Below are positions 1 to 6,451 of a stretch of 64,000 nucleotides of DNA, piece by piece; positions within the stretch are counted from its first letter, which is position 1, and each line of letters begins with the position of its first letter. The notes under the pieces are model-generated. The model saw only the letters and a list, made by a program, of their open reading frames with translations, did no database searches and was not told the DNA's origin. The translations under genes were made by a program, and so were the position numbers. Source of the DNA: Calderihabitans maritimus (GTDB lineage: Bacteria > Bacillota > KKC1 > Calderihabitantales > Calderihabitantaceae); the NCBI RefSeq assembly GCF_002207765.1, contig NZ_BDGJ01000018.1:1-64000 (forward strand), read 5' to 3'.

Positions 1-705
1 GAACCGGGCGAAGTCAAAGACGACTTAGTGCAGGACATGATTGAGGTATTAACTTCGTTCTGTGCTCGTCTGTAAAAAAACCACCATCAGAACCAATTTG
101 TACAAAAGATTGTCCGTTCGAAAATTTTAAATTATAGAAACGGGCGTTCGAGCCATTCAAGATTCTGAAACGATATTGTCGACGTTCTACGTTTAGATTT
201 GGCCATACCTTGTCATTTACCATAATGGTATTACCAAAAAATTCCGGTGTCCAGTAGGGATGGAAGTGGGGTTAGTACCAACTTTATCAAAGAATAAGGA
301 ACCATTTAACCTAAAAGTCCTATCCTGGATTACCAAGGGAATTTCATATTTCCCGGTGGGAAGAATAGCTAACTCTGGATTTTCAAGGTGGTTATTTGGA
401 TCTCGTAGTAGGTAGAAGCCAGCAAGTCCTGCATATACATTGAGTCGGGTAATACCTAGGGCATGGTCGTGATACCAGAGAGTAGTAGGTTGCTGCTCGT
501 TTGGATAATTATAGAGGGATGTTGTAAAGGACTTACCTCTAATTGTACCAGCGGTAAACCACGCGTTAGGATAACCATCGAAAGCCGACGGAACTTCACC
601 ACCGTGCAAATGCGGGACTATCGGGACTGGTCTTTGTGCGTTTGGGAATCCTGGCGGAAAGGGTGGCCAGGGAAGGGGCGGATTCATTTCCCAAGAAAAG
701 GACAT
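1..705 (-). pseudogene. Multicopper oxidase (CotA/bilirubin oxidase-like), frameshifted and cut by the window edge
   Basis: Two minus-strand reading frames together read as a CotA-type multicopper oxidase. The first (217-705) has the copper-ligand motifs HLHGG and WYHDHALGITRLNVYAGLAG. The second (14-223) has VWPNLNVERRQYRFRILNGSN and SDGGFF. They are joined by a frame change near 255-265: the frame after it still encodes PYWTPEFFGNTIMVNDK, the expected link. A second frame change near 45-60 precedes the left edge, where yet another frame continues with a plausible SLTSPG. The N-terminal part upstream of 705 is also disrupted by a stop. The family oxidises metals or phenols with O2, which is odd for an otherwise anaerobic gene set. 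Either a decayed gene or an indel-rich assembly end; the family call is firm, its broken state is read directly. Confidence 0.82.
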
Positions 706-801
706 TGGCAGACAAGGTTTCTAGGGATGCTATTTCTAACTTGCGGAAAGCTTCACACCAAATTTCGACACTGTGGTAATGGGACCTGTTGTTGGAACTG
801 A

Positions 802-1071
802 GAACAACTGGGCAAAACGCAAAGCAATATTAATTCCGACTGCCAAACCTTCCCTCGAAAGTATAGGCCAACAACAACTTTCGCTTTTTTCTGGAAGGAG
901 GCCTTTACCCCTCGAGTTGCTAGAGCATCGGTTTTTATATTTGAACGTAATCATCCAAGCTGTCTGGGACATAAACTGTCAATCATTGATTGGGAAGCGG
1001 GACAACTCTATCGACGTTTGCGGCGCGGATATGAAACAAAAGAAGTTATCGAAAGATTTAGACAGAAGTGA
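802..1071 (+). pseudogene. Coding remnant, unknown family
   Basis: An open frame of about 89 codons without a credible start or ribosome site. The C-terminal half looks protein-like (FERNHPSCLGHKLSIIDW, then LYRRLRRGYETKEVIERF) and ends at TGA 1069-1071. It overlaps the disrupted upstream end of the multicopper oxidase region on the other strand. I do not recognise the family. It may be the 3' end of a lost gene; chance open frame is the alternative. Confidence 0.3.
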
Positions 1072-1328
1072 TTAGTTGAAATGTTTTCACCTTCTAGGGA
1101 CTCATTCCTAATTGTAGGTAATCGGTTTATGACGCCCTCGTTTATGGTATTAGGAGTATTTTGGCCGCCTGCAAGTACACAATTGGAATTATTTGCTGAC
1201 TATTGATCATAGCCTGTTATTTTTGTAGACATTAAAGACATCCCGGGGCCAAGACCCGCGGGGTTTTTGGTAGGAAATATGAAGCTTTTTCCTCCTAACC
1301 AAATATTCTTATCACCTCCCAACTGTAG

Positions 1329-1517
1329 CCAAATAGTAGCGTCTTCCGCATAAAAATTAAGGCAAAGTTATACTACCGCACAACTTTGCCTCTGTCCATC
1401 GATAAACAGCAACTTAAGGAGAAGCTAAAAGGCAAATTACCGGAACAATTAACACAAAAAGAGAAAGATGAGTTGTTACTGCAGATTGTTAGGGATTTGG
1501 GTTACTTAGAGGAATAA
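1329..1517 (+). pseudogene. Short coding remnant, unknown family
   Basis: A 62-codon open frame lacking a start codon in good context. The C-terminal part has charged, helical character typical of real protein (SIDKQQLKEKLKGKLPEQL, then QKEKDELLLQIVRDLGYLEE) and stops at TAA. A further small fragment in another frame follows at about 1628-1687 (VREDLEFLRNEWSQDKAKI). Their scattered frames suggest debris from one or more decayed genes. No function can be given. Confidence 0.3.
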
Positions 1518-1690
1518 GGTTTTTAGAACCTGAAAGGAATAGTAAGGTTGCTGTTGAATCAACAAAAAAATTCCTTTCTGGAGGTACATGTTGTGGATGA
1601 CAAAAGTATTTGTTAAAAACGGTCCGTGAAGATTTAGAATTTTTAAGGAATGAATGGTCTCAAGACAAGGCCAAAATATCAAACTGATAT

Positions 1691-1723
1691 AAAAAATATG
1701 ACAAGGGCCGAAACCCTTGTCAT
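1691..1723 (-). terminator. Rho-independent terminator of tRNA-Trp
   Basis: A perfect 10-bp stem (1698-1707 with 1714-1723, arm ATGACAAGGG) and 6-nt loop are followed on the minus strand by a run of Ts (ATTTTTTAT). It lies directly 3' of the tRNA. Confidence 0.85.
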
Positions 1724-1746
1724 TCCTGTGTTCTCTGAAAAAAGAT

Positions 1747-1822
1747 TGGCAGGGGAGACAGGACTCGAACCTGCAGCCAACGGATTTGGAGTCCGCTACT
1801 CTGCCAATTGAGCTACTCCCCT
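1747..1822 (-). tRNA. tRNA-Trp, anticodon CCA
   Basis: Read on the minus strand, a complete cloverleaf of 76 nt with the 3' CCA encoded. The acceptor arm AGGGGAG pairs with CTCCCCT. A D-arm with AGCTCAATTGGCAGAG, an anticodon arm with CCA in the loop (GGACTCCAAATCC) and a T-arm with GGTTCGAGTCC are all present. It stands alone and has its own terminator. It is intact although the flanking coding sequence is decayed. Confidence 0.96.
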
Positions 1823-2163
1823 GTACACCATAATTATAAAGAAAAACCACGAGGGTGTCAAATATTTTTAGCAACTCAGCCAGCATATATACTAACAGAG
1901 TTGGGATTAATTAGACCAGTGAGAATTTAGTAATGAAAATCATGGGCAAAAAACACCTTGAAATTCTTGCGGATATTTATATAGACAACAAAATTCCTTG
2001 GCCGCGCCCCCATTGGTGCTGCAGATAGCACAGAAAAGTATTTCAGTTTTGATCTTACGGGAAGGGATTTCGGAAGGTAGCAGGGAATATAATGTAGCAA
2101 CTAGATTTCATAGCTGAATATGTGGCAAACGTAAATAATATGTCTCATCAAGGGGGATTTCGA
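1823..2163. other. Non-coding stretch with decayed coding fragments
   Basis: No intact gene is seen. Two short overlapping fragments in different plus-strand frames look protein-like: about 1942-2025 (HLEILADIYIDNKIPWP) and about 1997-2080 (LGRAPIGAADSTEKYFSFDL). This suggests a frameshifted gene remnant of unknown family. The stretch also serves as upstream region of the D-Ala-D-Ala ligase gene. Confidence 0.35.
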
Positions 2164-3105
2164 TTGAAGGTAGTGGCTGTATTGTTAGGAGGCCTTTCAG
2201 CAGAGAGAGAAGTATCCTTAAAGACAGGGGAAGCGGTATATGAGGCCCTGAAAAGCAAAGGGTATAATGCGGTTAAAGTTGACGTGGACAGACAAGTGGT
2301 AGAGAAGCTGAAAAAAATTAATCCGGATGTTGCTTTTATTGCTCTCCACGGTAAATTCGGGGAAGACGGCACAGTGCAGGGAGTGCTGGAAATGCTGGGA
2401 ATCCCTTATACCGGCAGTGGAGTACTGGCCAGTGCAGTGGCTATGAATAAAATCGCCACCAAGAAGATCCTCTGCTTTGAGAAAATTCCTACGCCGCCTT
2501 TCATGGTAGTAGATAGTATTATGCGGGAGAAATTAGACGAAAAAACACTGCAGAAACAGATTATCTCCAAGATAAACTTGCCTCTGGTGATCAAGGCTCC
2601 CTCGCAGGGGTCTACTATCGGTGTGTATTTTGTCAAAAAGGAGGAAGAACTTTTACCTTCTTTAAAGGAAGCATTCCGTTTTGATGAAGAGATTTTAATA
2701 GAAAGGTTTATAGAGGGAACAGAGGTTACGGCTTCGGTGTTGGGAAATAAAGACCTTATAGCGCTTCCCTTGATTGAAATCGTTTCCCATACCGGCGTCT
2801 ATGACTACGAAGCCAAATATACCCCTGGCCTTAGTGAGCACATTATACCTGCCCGGATTCCGCCTGAAACTGACCTGGCGGTCAAAAATTTGGCTTTGAA
2901 AACTTATCGCACCATTGGATGCCGGGGGTTGGCTCGAGTAGATTTTATTATTGACCGACAGGGGAAGCCTTATGTATTAGAAGTCAACACTATCCCCGGA
3001 ATGACTGCTACCAGCTTATTTCCGGATGCTGCGCGAGCCGCTGGCATAGAGTTTCCAGATTTAATTCATAAATTAGTAGAATTAGCCTTGGAAGAAAAAA
3101 ATTAA
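2164..3105 (+). CDS. ddl: D-alanine--D-alanine ligase
   Basis: ATP-grasp ligase that joins two D-alanines for peptidoglycan precursor synthesis in the cytoplasm. Visible features are the N-terminal VAVLLGGLSAEREVSL, the serine/glycine loop APSQGSTIGV, the GTEVTASVLG segment and the C-terminal metal-binding EVNTIPGMT. About 313 residues is usual for the family. I prefer the TTG start at 2164: AGGGGG lies 7 nt upstream and the family motif begins right away. A GTG at 2122 in the same frame would add 14 residues without a good ribosome site. It is followed by an A/T-rich inverted repeat overlapping the stop codon (about 3090-3121). It appears monocistronic. Confidence 0.95.
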   Translation: MKVVAVLLGGLSAEREVSLKTGEAVYEALKSKGYNAVKVDVDRQVVEKLKKINPDVAFIALHGKFGEDGTVQGVLEMLGIPYTGSGVLASAVAMNKIATKKILCFEKIPTPPFMVVDSIMREKLDEKTLQKQIISKINLPLVIKAPSQGSTIGVYFVKKEEELLPSLKEAFRFDEEILIERFIEGTEVTASVLGNKDLIALPLIEIVSHTGVYDYEAKYTPGLSEHIIPARIPPETDLAVKNLALKTYRTIGCRGLARVDFIIDRQGKPYVLEVNTIPGMTATSLFPDAARAAGIEFPDLIHKLVELALEEKN

Positions 3106-3131
3106 AAAAATTTTTTCTTCCAGAGAAGGAA

Positions 3132-3161
3132 TTTTTTGAAGGATAGAGAATAAGATATAAT
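3132..3161 (+). promoter_or_regulatory. Putative promoter of the zinc-ribbon/membrane-peptide array
   Basis: A perfect -10 hexamer TATAAT is at 3156-3161. The -35 side is T-rich (TTTTTG at 17-bp spacing) and poor. The preceding GGAATTTTT is shared with the region upstream of the fourth zinc-ribbon gene (7622-7630). Transcription from here would give a leader of about 200 nt before the first gene at 3377. Confidence 0.5.
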
Positions 3162-3184
3162 GAAGCAAATTTAATGTAGCGGAG

Positions 3185-3202
3185 TTGTGAAAATAATCAC
3201 AA
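3185..3202. promoter_or_regulatory. TTGTGA-N6-TCACAA palindrome in the leader
   Basis: A perfect 6-bp inverted repeat with the spacing of a CRP/FNR-superfamily operator (TGTGA-N6-TCACA). It lies about 24 bp downstream of the -10 box, so it would act as a roadblock or repressor site, or as a hairpin at the 5' end of the RNA. A similar pair of arms with a longer spacer is found before the fourth zinc-ribbon gene (7675-7698). Confidence 0.45.
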
Positions 3203-3215
3203 GGTCAAACTTGGC

Positions 3216-3242
3216 TCCTCCTTGAAGCGTGGGCTTCGAGGG
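3216..3242 (+). promoter_or_regulatory. Leader hairpin
   Basis: The transcript can fold into a stem of about 10 pairs around GAAGC-GTGG-GCTTC, with G-U pairs extending it outward. It lies between the palindrome at 3185 and the repeated leader element at 3256, so the whole leader appears structured. Confidence 0.4.
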
Positions 3243-3255
3243 AAAAATTAATAAT

Positions 3256-3315
3256 GGAAAGTCCGGAGACTTTAAGTCCAGAGGCCAGCACTTGAAGATG
3301 CTGGCTTTTTGTTTT
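3256..3315 (+). promoter_or_regulatory. Repeated leader element, copy A, ending in a terminator
   Basis: First of three near-identical elements. Order: a small hairpin AAAGTC-CGGA-GACTTT, then a direct repeat AAGTCC(G/A)GAG present twice, then a terminator hairpin (CCAGC...GCTGG) with TTTTTGTTTT. Because it lies upstream of the first zinc-ribbon gene and downstream of the likely promoter, the terminator would act as an attenuator in the 5' leader. Not recognised as any known riboswitch. Confidence 0.6.
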
Positions 3316-3376
3316 AGTAGCTAGCATTTTTGTTTTTTATTCCCGGGTAAGCCCGATGAAGAAGGGGGGAGAACTA

Positions 3377-3568
3377 GTGAAGAACCTAAGATGTCTCTGC
3401 TCCAAAATTTTATGTCAGGTCAACGAAGATAAGGTTATCATCAAATGTCGCCACTGCAAGAGGTTTATTATCATTCAAACCAGCGGGTTGGAAGGCATTA
3501 TGCACCGGTCCGCAGAAATAGCTTATGCCAAACCAACATACAGACGTATGCTCTCCCATATGCAATAA
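3377..3568 (+). CDS. Com-like small zinc-ribbon protein, paralogue 1
   Basis: A 63-residue protein with the pattern CLC...KCRHCKRFIII. The four Cys (CxC, then CxxC about 17 residues on) suggest one zinc ion between two beta-hairpins, as in the Mu Com translational-activator family; that family link is inference from the pattern. GTG at 3377 is chosen because GAAGGGGGGAG lies just upstream and the conserved NLRCLC begins three residues in; an ATG at 3356 would place the ribosome site inside the gene. It is longer than its paralogues by a basic tail. It follows leader element A and is followed by element B. Confidence 0.75.
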   Translation: MKNLRCLCSKILCQVNEDKVIIKCRHCKRFIIIQTSGLEGIMHRSAEIAYAKPTYRRMLSHMQ

Positions 3569-3590
3569 AAAGAAAAACAAATAGCGTAAC

Positions 3591-3649
3591 GGAAAGTCCA
3601 GAGACTTTAAGTCCAGAGGCCAGCGGAATATGCTGGCCTTTTGTTGTTT
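3591..3649 (+). promoter_or_regulatory. Repeated leader element, copy B, ending in a terminator
   Basis: Almost identical to copy A over GGAAAGTCC(A)GAGACTTT and the second AAGTCCAGAG. The terminator stem GGCCAGC/GCTGGCC is followed by TTTTGTTGTTT. It lies between zinc-ribbon gene 1 and the first membrane peptide gene, so it either ends transcription of the former or controls read-through into the latter. Confidence 0.62.
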
Positions 3650-3709
3650 AAGGGGTTGGGAGATGGGTGTAATAACGCCAGTATATTTTCATGGAAGGGG
3701 GGATTTCCC

Positions 3710-3904
3710 ATGACTATCCTTTTTGTTATCGGGCTGCTCCTGATTTTCACTTTTAGCTTCAGCCTTGCCTGGTACTTAAGTTATTACCGCATTCCGGTCC
3801 AAAGCAGAGTATTCCGGACAATTGGACTTTTGGTCCTGGGAACATTTATTTTCTTGACTACGACGCTGCTAACGTTAATAGTAATATGGCCACCCATAGC
3901 TTGA
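3710..3904 (+). CDS. Small two-helix membrane protein, paralogue 1
   Basis: A 64-residue protein of unknown function with two predicted membrane helices (about residues 3-22 and 37-60), a short basic loop between them and a conserved end IVIWPP. It is paralogous to the product at 4171: both share SLxWYLxxY, LGxxIFLxT and IVxWPP. The ATG at 3710 has AAGGGGGG 7 nt upstream. It lies 34 nt before the second zinc-ribbon gene, likely co-transcribed with it. Confidence 0.75.
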   Translation: MTILFVIGLLLIFTFSFSLAWYLSYYRIPVQSRVFRTIGLLVLGTFIFLTTTLLTLIVIWPPIA

Positions 3905-3938
3905 AAGATTAAGAAAATTTTAGAAAGGGGGACGAGAT

Positions 3939-4094
3939 ATGGAGGATCTGCGTTGTTTATGCGGCAAGATAGTTAGCCAATTTGAGGGAAATTGCATCGT
4001 TATAAAGTGTCGTCACTGCAAACGCTATCTGGTAATTAAAACCAAAGGGATACATCGGGAAGAAAAAGGAAGGTTTAACCCGACTGCAGGGTAG
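3939..4094 (+). CDS. Com-like small zinc-ribbon protein, paralogue 2
   Basis: A 51-residue protein beginning MEDLRCLCGKIVSQFEG and continuing to IKCRHCKRYLVIKTKG. It has the same CxC...CRHC zinc-ribbon pattern as its paralogues; the extra Cys after the CxC seen in paralogues 1, 3 and 4 is Ser here. AAAGGGGG lies upstream of the ATG. Its TAG stop abuts leader element C, so translation termination and the element are physically coupled. Function unknown; RNA or DNA binding is a guess from the fold class. Confidence 0.78.
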   Translation: MEDLRCLCGKIVSQFEGNCIVIKCRHCKRYLVIKTKGIHREEKGRFNPTAG

Positions 4095-4144
4095 TCCGGA
4101 GACTTTAAGTCCAGAGGCCGGCGGCATACGCTGGCCTTTTTTCT
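4091..4144 (+). promoter_or_regulatory. Repeated leader element, copy C, ending in a terminator
   Basis: Keeps the core GTCCGGAGACTTT and AAGTCCAGAG of copies A and B, but the 5' arm of the first hairpin is shortened to AGTC. The terminator stem begins GGCCGGC against GCTGGCC and is followed by TTTTTTCTT. The conserved core outlasts the hairpin, which suggests sequence rather than stem is being kept. Confidence 0.62.
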
Positions 4145-4170
4145 TATCGATCGAAAGGAGGATTTTAAAG

Positions 4171-4371
4171 ATGAAGTTTCTTGTTGCCTGGTCGTTGGCA
4201 TTGATACTTCTGTTCACTGTGAGTTTAGATTGGTATCTGGTTAACTACAAGCTGGCGATAAAAAATCGACTGTTGAAAGGTTTTTCACTATTGTTTCTGG
4301 GAGCAGGTATCTTCCTTTTGACCAGTATAGTCACTATCATTGTAGTTTGGCCTCCTTTTTGGCCTATATAG
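4171..4371 (+). CDS. Small two-helix membrane protein, paralogue 2
   Basis: A 66-residue protein with two predicted membrane helices (about residues 3-24 and 39-60) and a basic linker. It shares SLxWYLxxY, LGxxIFLxT and the end IVVWPP with the product at 3710. GAAAGGAGG lies upstream of the ATG. It stands between leader element C and the third zinc-ribbon gene, in the same order as the previous unit. Function unknown. Confidence 0.77.
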   Translation: MKFLVAWSLALILLFTVSLDWYLVNYKLAIKNRLLKGFSLLFLGAGIFLLTSIVTIIVVWPPFWPI

Positions 4372-4398
4372 CAAACCTGTAGAAAAAGGTGGGGTAAT

Positions 4399-4563
4399 AT
4401 GGGAAAACTGGAAAACCTGCGGTGTAAATGTGGAAAAATTGTATGTCAGTTTGAAGGAAATACCGTGGTTATAAAATGTCGACATTGCAAGCGGTTTATC
4501 ATTATCAGCACGAAAGGGTTTGTTTCCGACCATAAAGGATTGCGGAAAATTGAGTACAAATGA
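4399..4563 (+). CDS. Com-like small zinc-ribbon protein, paralogue 3
   Basis: A 54-residue protein starting MGKLENLRCKCGKIVCQFEG, then IKCRHCKRFIIISTKGF. CxC and CxxC pairs are intact. AAAGGTGGGG precedes the ATG. It lies 28 nt after the second membrane peptide gene and 60 nt before the 7-heme cytochrome gene. No terminator is visible between them, so it may be transcribed with the cytochrome operon. Confidence 0.78.
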   Translation: MGKLENLRCKCGKIVCQFEGNTVVIKCRHCKRFIIISTKGFVSDHKGLRKIEYK

Positions 4564-4623
4564 GCAGGTCTCACGTGATGGCCATAACGCCTCGGATAGT
4601 ACTGTGTGAAAGGGGTGAAGACC

Positions 4624-5511
4624 TTGAGGTTGGGTAAGACTGTATGGGTCGCAGTATTAGTTATAAATGTCGTTTTCTTTGCCTTATTGTTTCTACCAAG
4701 AGCTGCTGCAGCAACACAAGCAGATTCCGCGAAACTTATTAACGAAAAATGCCTGCAGTGTCACGGAAATAGGGACTTTCAAATCACCAGAAACGGTGAA
4801 AAAATTAACTTGTATATAGACCCGGAAGAGTACCAAAATTCAATGCACGGAACTAATGCTTGTACCACCTGTCACTCTGACAATCAGGAAATTCCTCATA
4901 CTCAAGTAGCGTACGGCAGAAAGTTGGCTTTGAAAGTGGTGCAAAATTGTGAAAAGTGTCATGTCAACGTTAATTCCGTTTACCGGACCAGTGCCCACGG
5001 CAAACTGGAAGAAGAAAACGCGGGCGCAGCCCTATGCAGTGATTGTCACGGAAGTCATAACATCTATAAAAAGGAGGACCCTCGTTCCTCAGTACACCGG
5101 CAGAACGTTGCTCACACTTGCCAGCAATGTCATCAGGGAGAAGTAATGGAAAGCTACGAGGAAAGTTTCCATGGCAAGGCCGTTTCCCTCGGGAGTAAGA
5201 AGGCGGCTACGTGTGTCGATTGCCATGGTTCTCACAATATTTTGGGTCAAGAAAATCCGGAGTCGACTGTGCATAAGAATAACGTGCCCGAGACTTGTGC
5301 CCAATGTCACATCAAGCCTAGACCCAACTTCGCCAAAGGGGTGGAACACTGGGTTTTTAAGCCGGAAGGACCAGGGAAGCCAATGTACTACACTTTGAAG
5401 TTTTTTACTTGGCTGACGATTATAACTATTACTTTGCTAATAATTCACATCGAGTTAGAACTCTTCCGTAAACTAAAAGATTTAAAACAAGGGCACCAGG
5501 GCTCCCATTGA
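4624..5511 (+). CDS. Seven-heme c-type cytochrome, membrane anchored
   Basis: An exported multiheme cytochrome of about 295 residues. It has an N-terminal signal/anchor helix, then seven CxxCH heme sites (CLQCH, CTTCH, CEKCH, CSDCH, CQQCH, CVDCH, CAQCH) and one C-terminal membrane helix (FFTWLTIITITLLIIHIEL). It probably passes electrons between the membrane cytochrome b encoded next and partners outside the membrane. The TTG at 4624 has AAAGGGGTG at good spacing; a GTG at 4606 would overlap that site. The 24-nt gap to the next gene supports an operon. The split 7-heme plus cytochrome b arrangement resembles the two halves of fused CbcL-type proteins; that comparison is inference. Confidence 0.9.
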   Translation: MRLGKTVWVAVLVINVVFFALLFLPRAAAATQADSAKLINEKCLQCHGNRDFQITRNGEKINLYIDPEEYQNSMHGTNACTTCHSDNQEIPHTQVAYGRKLALKVVQNCEKCHVNVNSVYRTSAHGKLEEENAGAALCSDCHGSHNIYKKEDPRSSVHRQNVAHTCQQCHQGEVMESYEESFHGKAVSLGSKKAATCVDCHGSHNILGQENPESTVHKNNVPETCAQCHIKPRPNFAKGVEHWVFKPEGPGKPMYYTLKFFTWLTIITITLLIIHIELELFRKLKDLKQGHQGSH

Positions 5512-5535
5512 ATTGAAAAAGGGTGAGGTGATGAA

Positions 5536-6288
5536 ATGTTGAGAGGGAAGCAAACACCCACAGTGTTCGAGCGTTTCAACATCCACCAGCGCCTGCAGCA
5601 TATTATGATGTTTACTAGCTTCATCATCTGTACGGTTACCGGCCTTCCTATCAAATACAATTATTCCTCCTGGGCACCGAAGGTGACGGCTCTTTTTGGT
5701 GGGTTTGATAACATGCTGACAGTGCACTTAATAGGAGCTACCATCATGCTGGCCAGTTCTGTTTATCATTTGATTTACTTAGTAATTTACCCCGCTGTTA
5801 CCAGAAAGATTTCTACCGCTATGCTGCCTAACCTAAAGGATGTCCGGGACCTGGTTCAAAACATGAAATATTTGCTGGGGCTGACGGATGAGAGACCGCG
5901 TTTTGACCGGTACTCATACAAAGAAAAATTTGATTACTGGGCTGTTTTTTGGGGGATGTTCATCATGGGCGGCTCCGGGCTAATGATGTGGTTTCCGGAA
6001 TGGTCGGCTACGTTATTCCCCCGGTGGGTCATAGACAGCGCTCGCGTGGCGCACAGCGATGAGGCTATGCTGGCTATCCTGGCTATATTTATCTGGCATT
6101 TTTATAACGTTCATTTCAGTCCCGACTTTTTCCCTATGAATTTTGTATGGTACCACGGCAAGATGGATCACGAACTAATGGAGCATGAACATCCTCTGGA
6201 ATTAGAACGCTTGTTGCAAGAAGAGGACGCCTCCCGACCAGCACCGTCTACCGTATCTAAAGCACCAGAGGAAAAGATAAAAATGTAA
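5536..6288 (+). CDS. Membrane cytochrome b (formate dehydrogenase gamma/HydC type)
   Basis: A 250-residue membrane protein with about four helices and paired histidines fitting two b hemes: HQRLQH in helix 1, VHLIGA and VYHLIY in helix 2, and WHFYNVHF in the last. This is the quinone-facing subunit type found in formate dehydrogenases and hydrogenases. It starts at ATG 5536 after GGGTGAGGTG. The partner genes are the 7-heme cytochrome before it and the 12-heme cytochrome after it. No catalytic dehydrogenase subunit is present, so it more likely links the menaquinone pool to the cytochromes. The C-terminal tail is polar and acidic. Confidence 0.9.
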   Translation: MLRGKQTPTVFERFNIHQRLQHIMMFTSFIICTVTGLPIKYNYSSWAPKVTALFGGFDNMLTVHLIGATIMLASSVYHLIYLVIYPAVTRKISTAMLPNLKDVRDLVQNMKYLLGLTDERPRFDRYSYKEKFDYWAVFWGMFIMGGSGLMMWFPEWSATLFPRWVIDSARVAHSDEAMLAILAIFIWHFYNVHFSPDFFPMNFVWYHGKMDHELMEHEHPLELERLLQEEDASRPAPSTVSKAPEEKIKM

Positions 6289-6313
6289 TTGGTGTGAGAA
6301 AGGAGGTTACAGG

Positions 6314-6427
6314 GTGGCTAATTCCCGTTTTTCCCAAAGTAAAGGTCTGATTGTGCTGGAAATTATCATCTACGGAGTGATTTTGATATGGTTTCTCAGA
6401 GCGTTTCTTCCTATTGGTTTGATGTGA
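6314..6427 (+). CDS. 37-residue single-helix membrane peptide
   Basis: A very small gene with a strong AAAGGAGG before GTG 6314. The product has a basic N-terminus (NSRFSQSKG) and one hydrophobic helix (LIVLEIIIYGVILIWFLRAF). It fills the gap between cytochrome b and the 12-heme gene with tight spacing on both sides, so it is probably a small subunit of the same complex. No known family is recognised. Confidence 0.68.
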   Translation: MANSRFSQSKGLIVLEIIIYGVILIWFLRAFLPIGLM

Positions 6428-6451
6428 TTTGATGGGGAAAGGAGGTTGCTC

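Noticed and set aside
463-801. Plus-strand open frame of 112 residues
   Set aside because: Shadow of the multicopper oxidase coding strand; the minus strand carries clear copper-site motifs.
3185-3202. CooA (carbon monoxide sensor) site
   Set aside because: The arms are TGTGA/TCACA, not the TGTCA/CGACA-like arms expected for CooA, and the position is downstream of the -10 box, unlike an activator site.
3181-3315. Known riboswitch (cyclic-di-GMP, molybdenum cofactor, cobalamin) in the leader
   Set aside because: None of the conserved core sequences of those classes could be matched by eye; kept as an unknown leader element.
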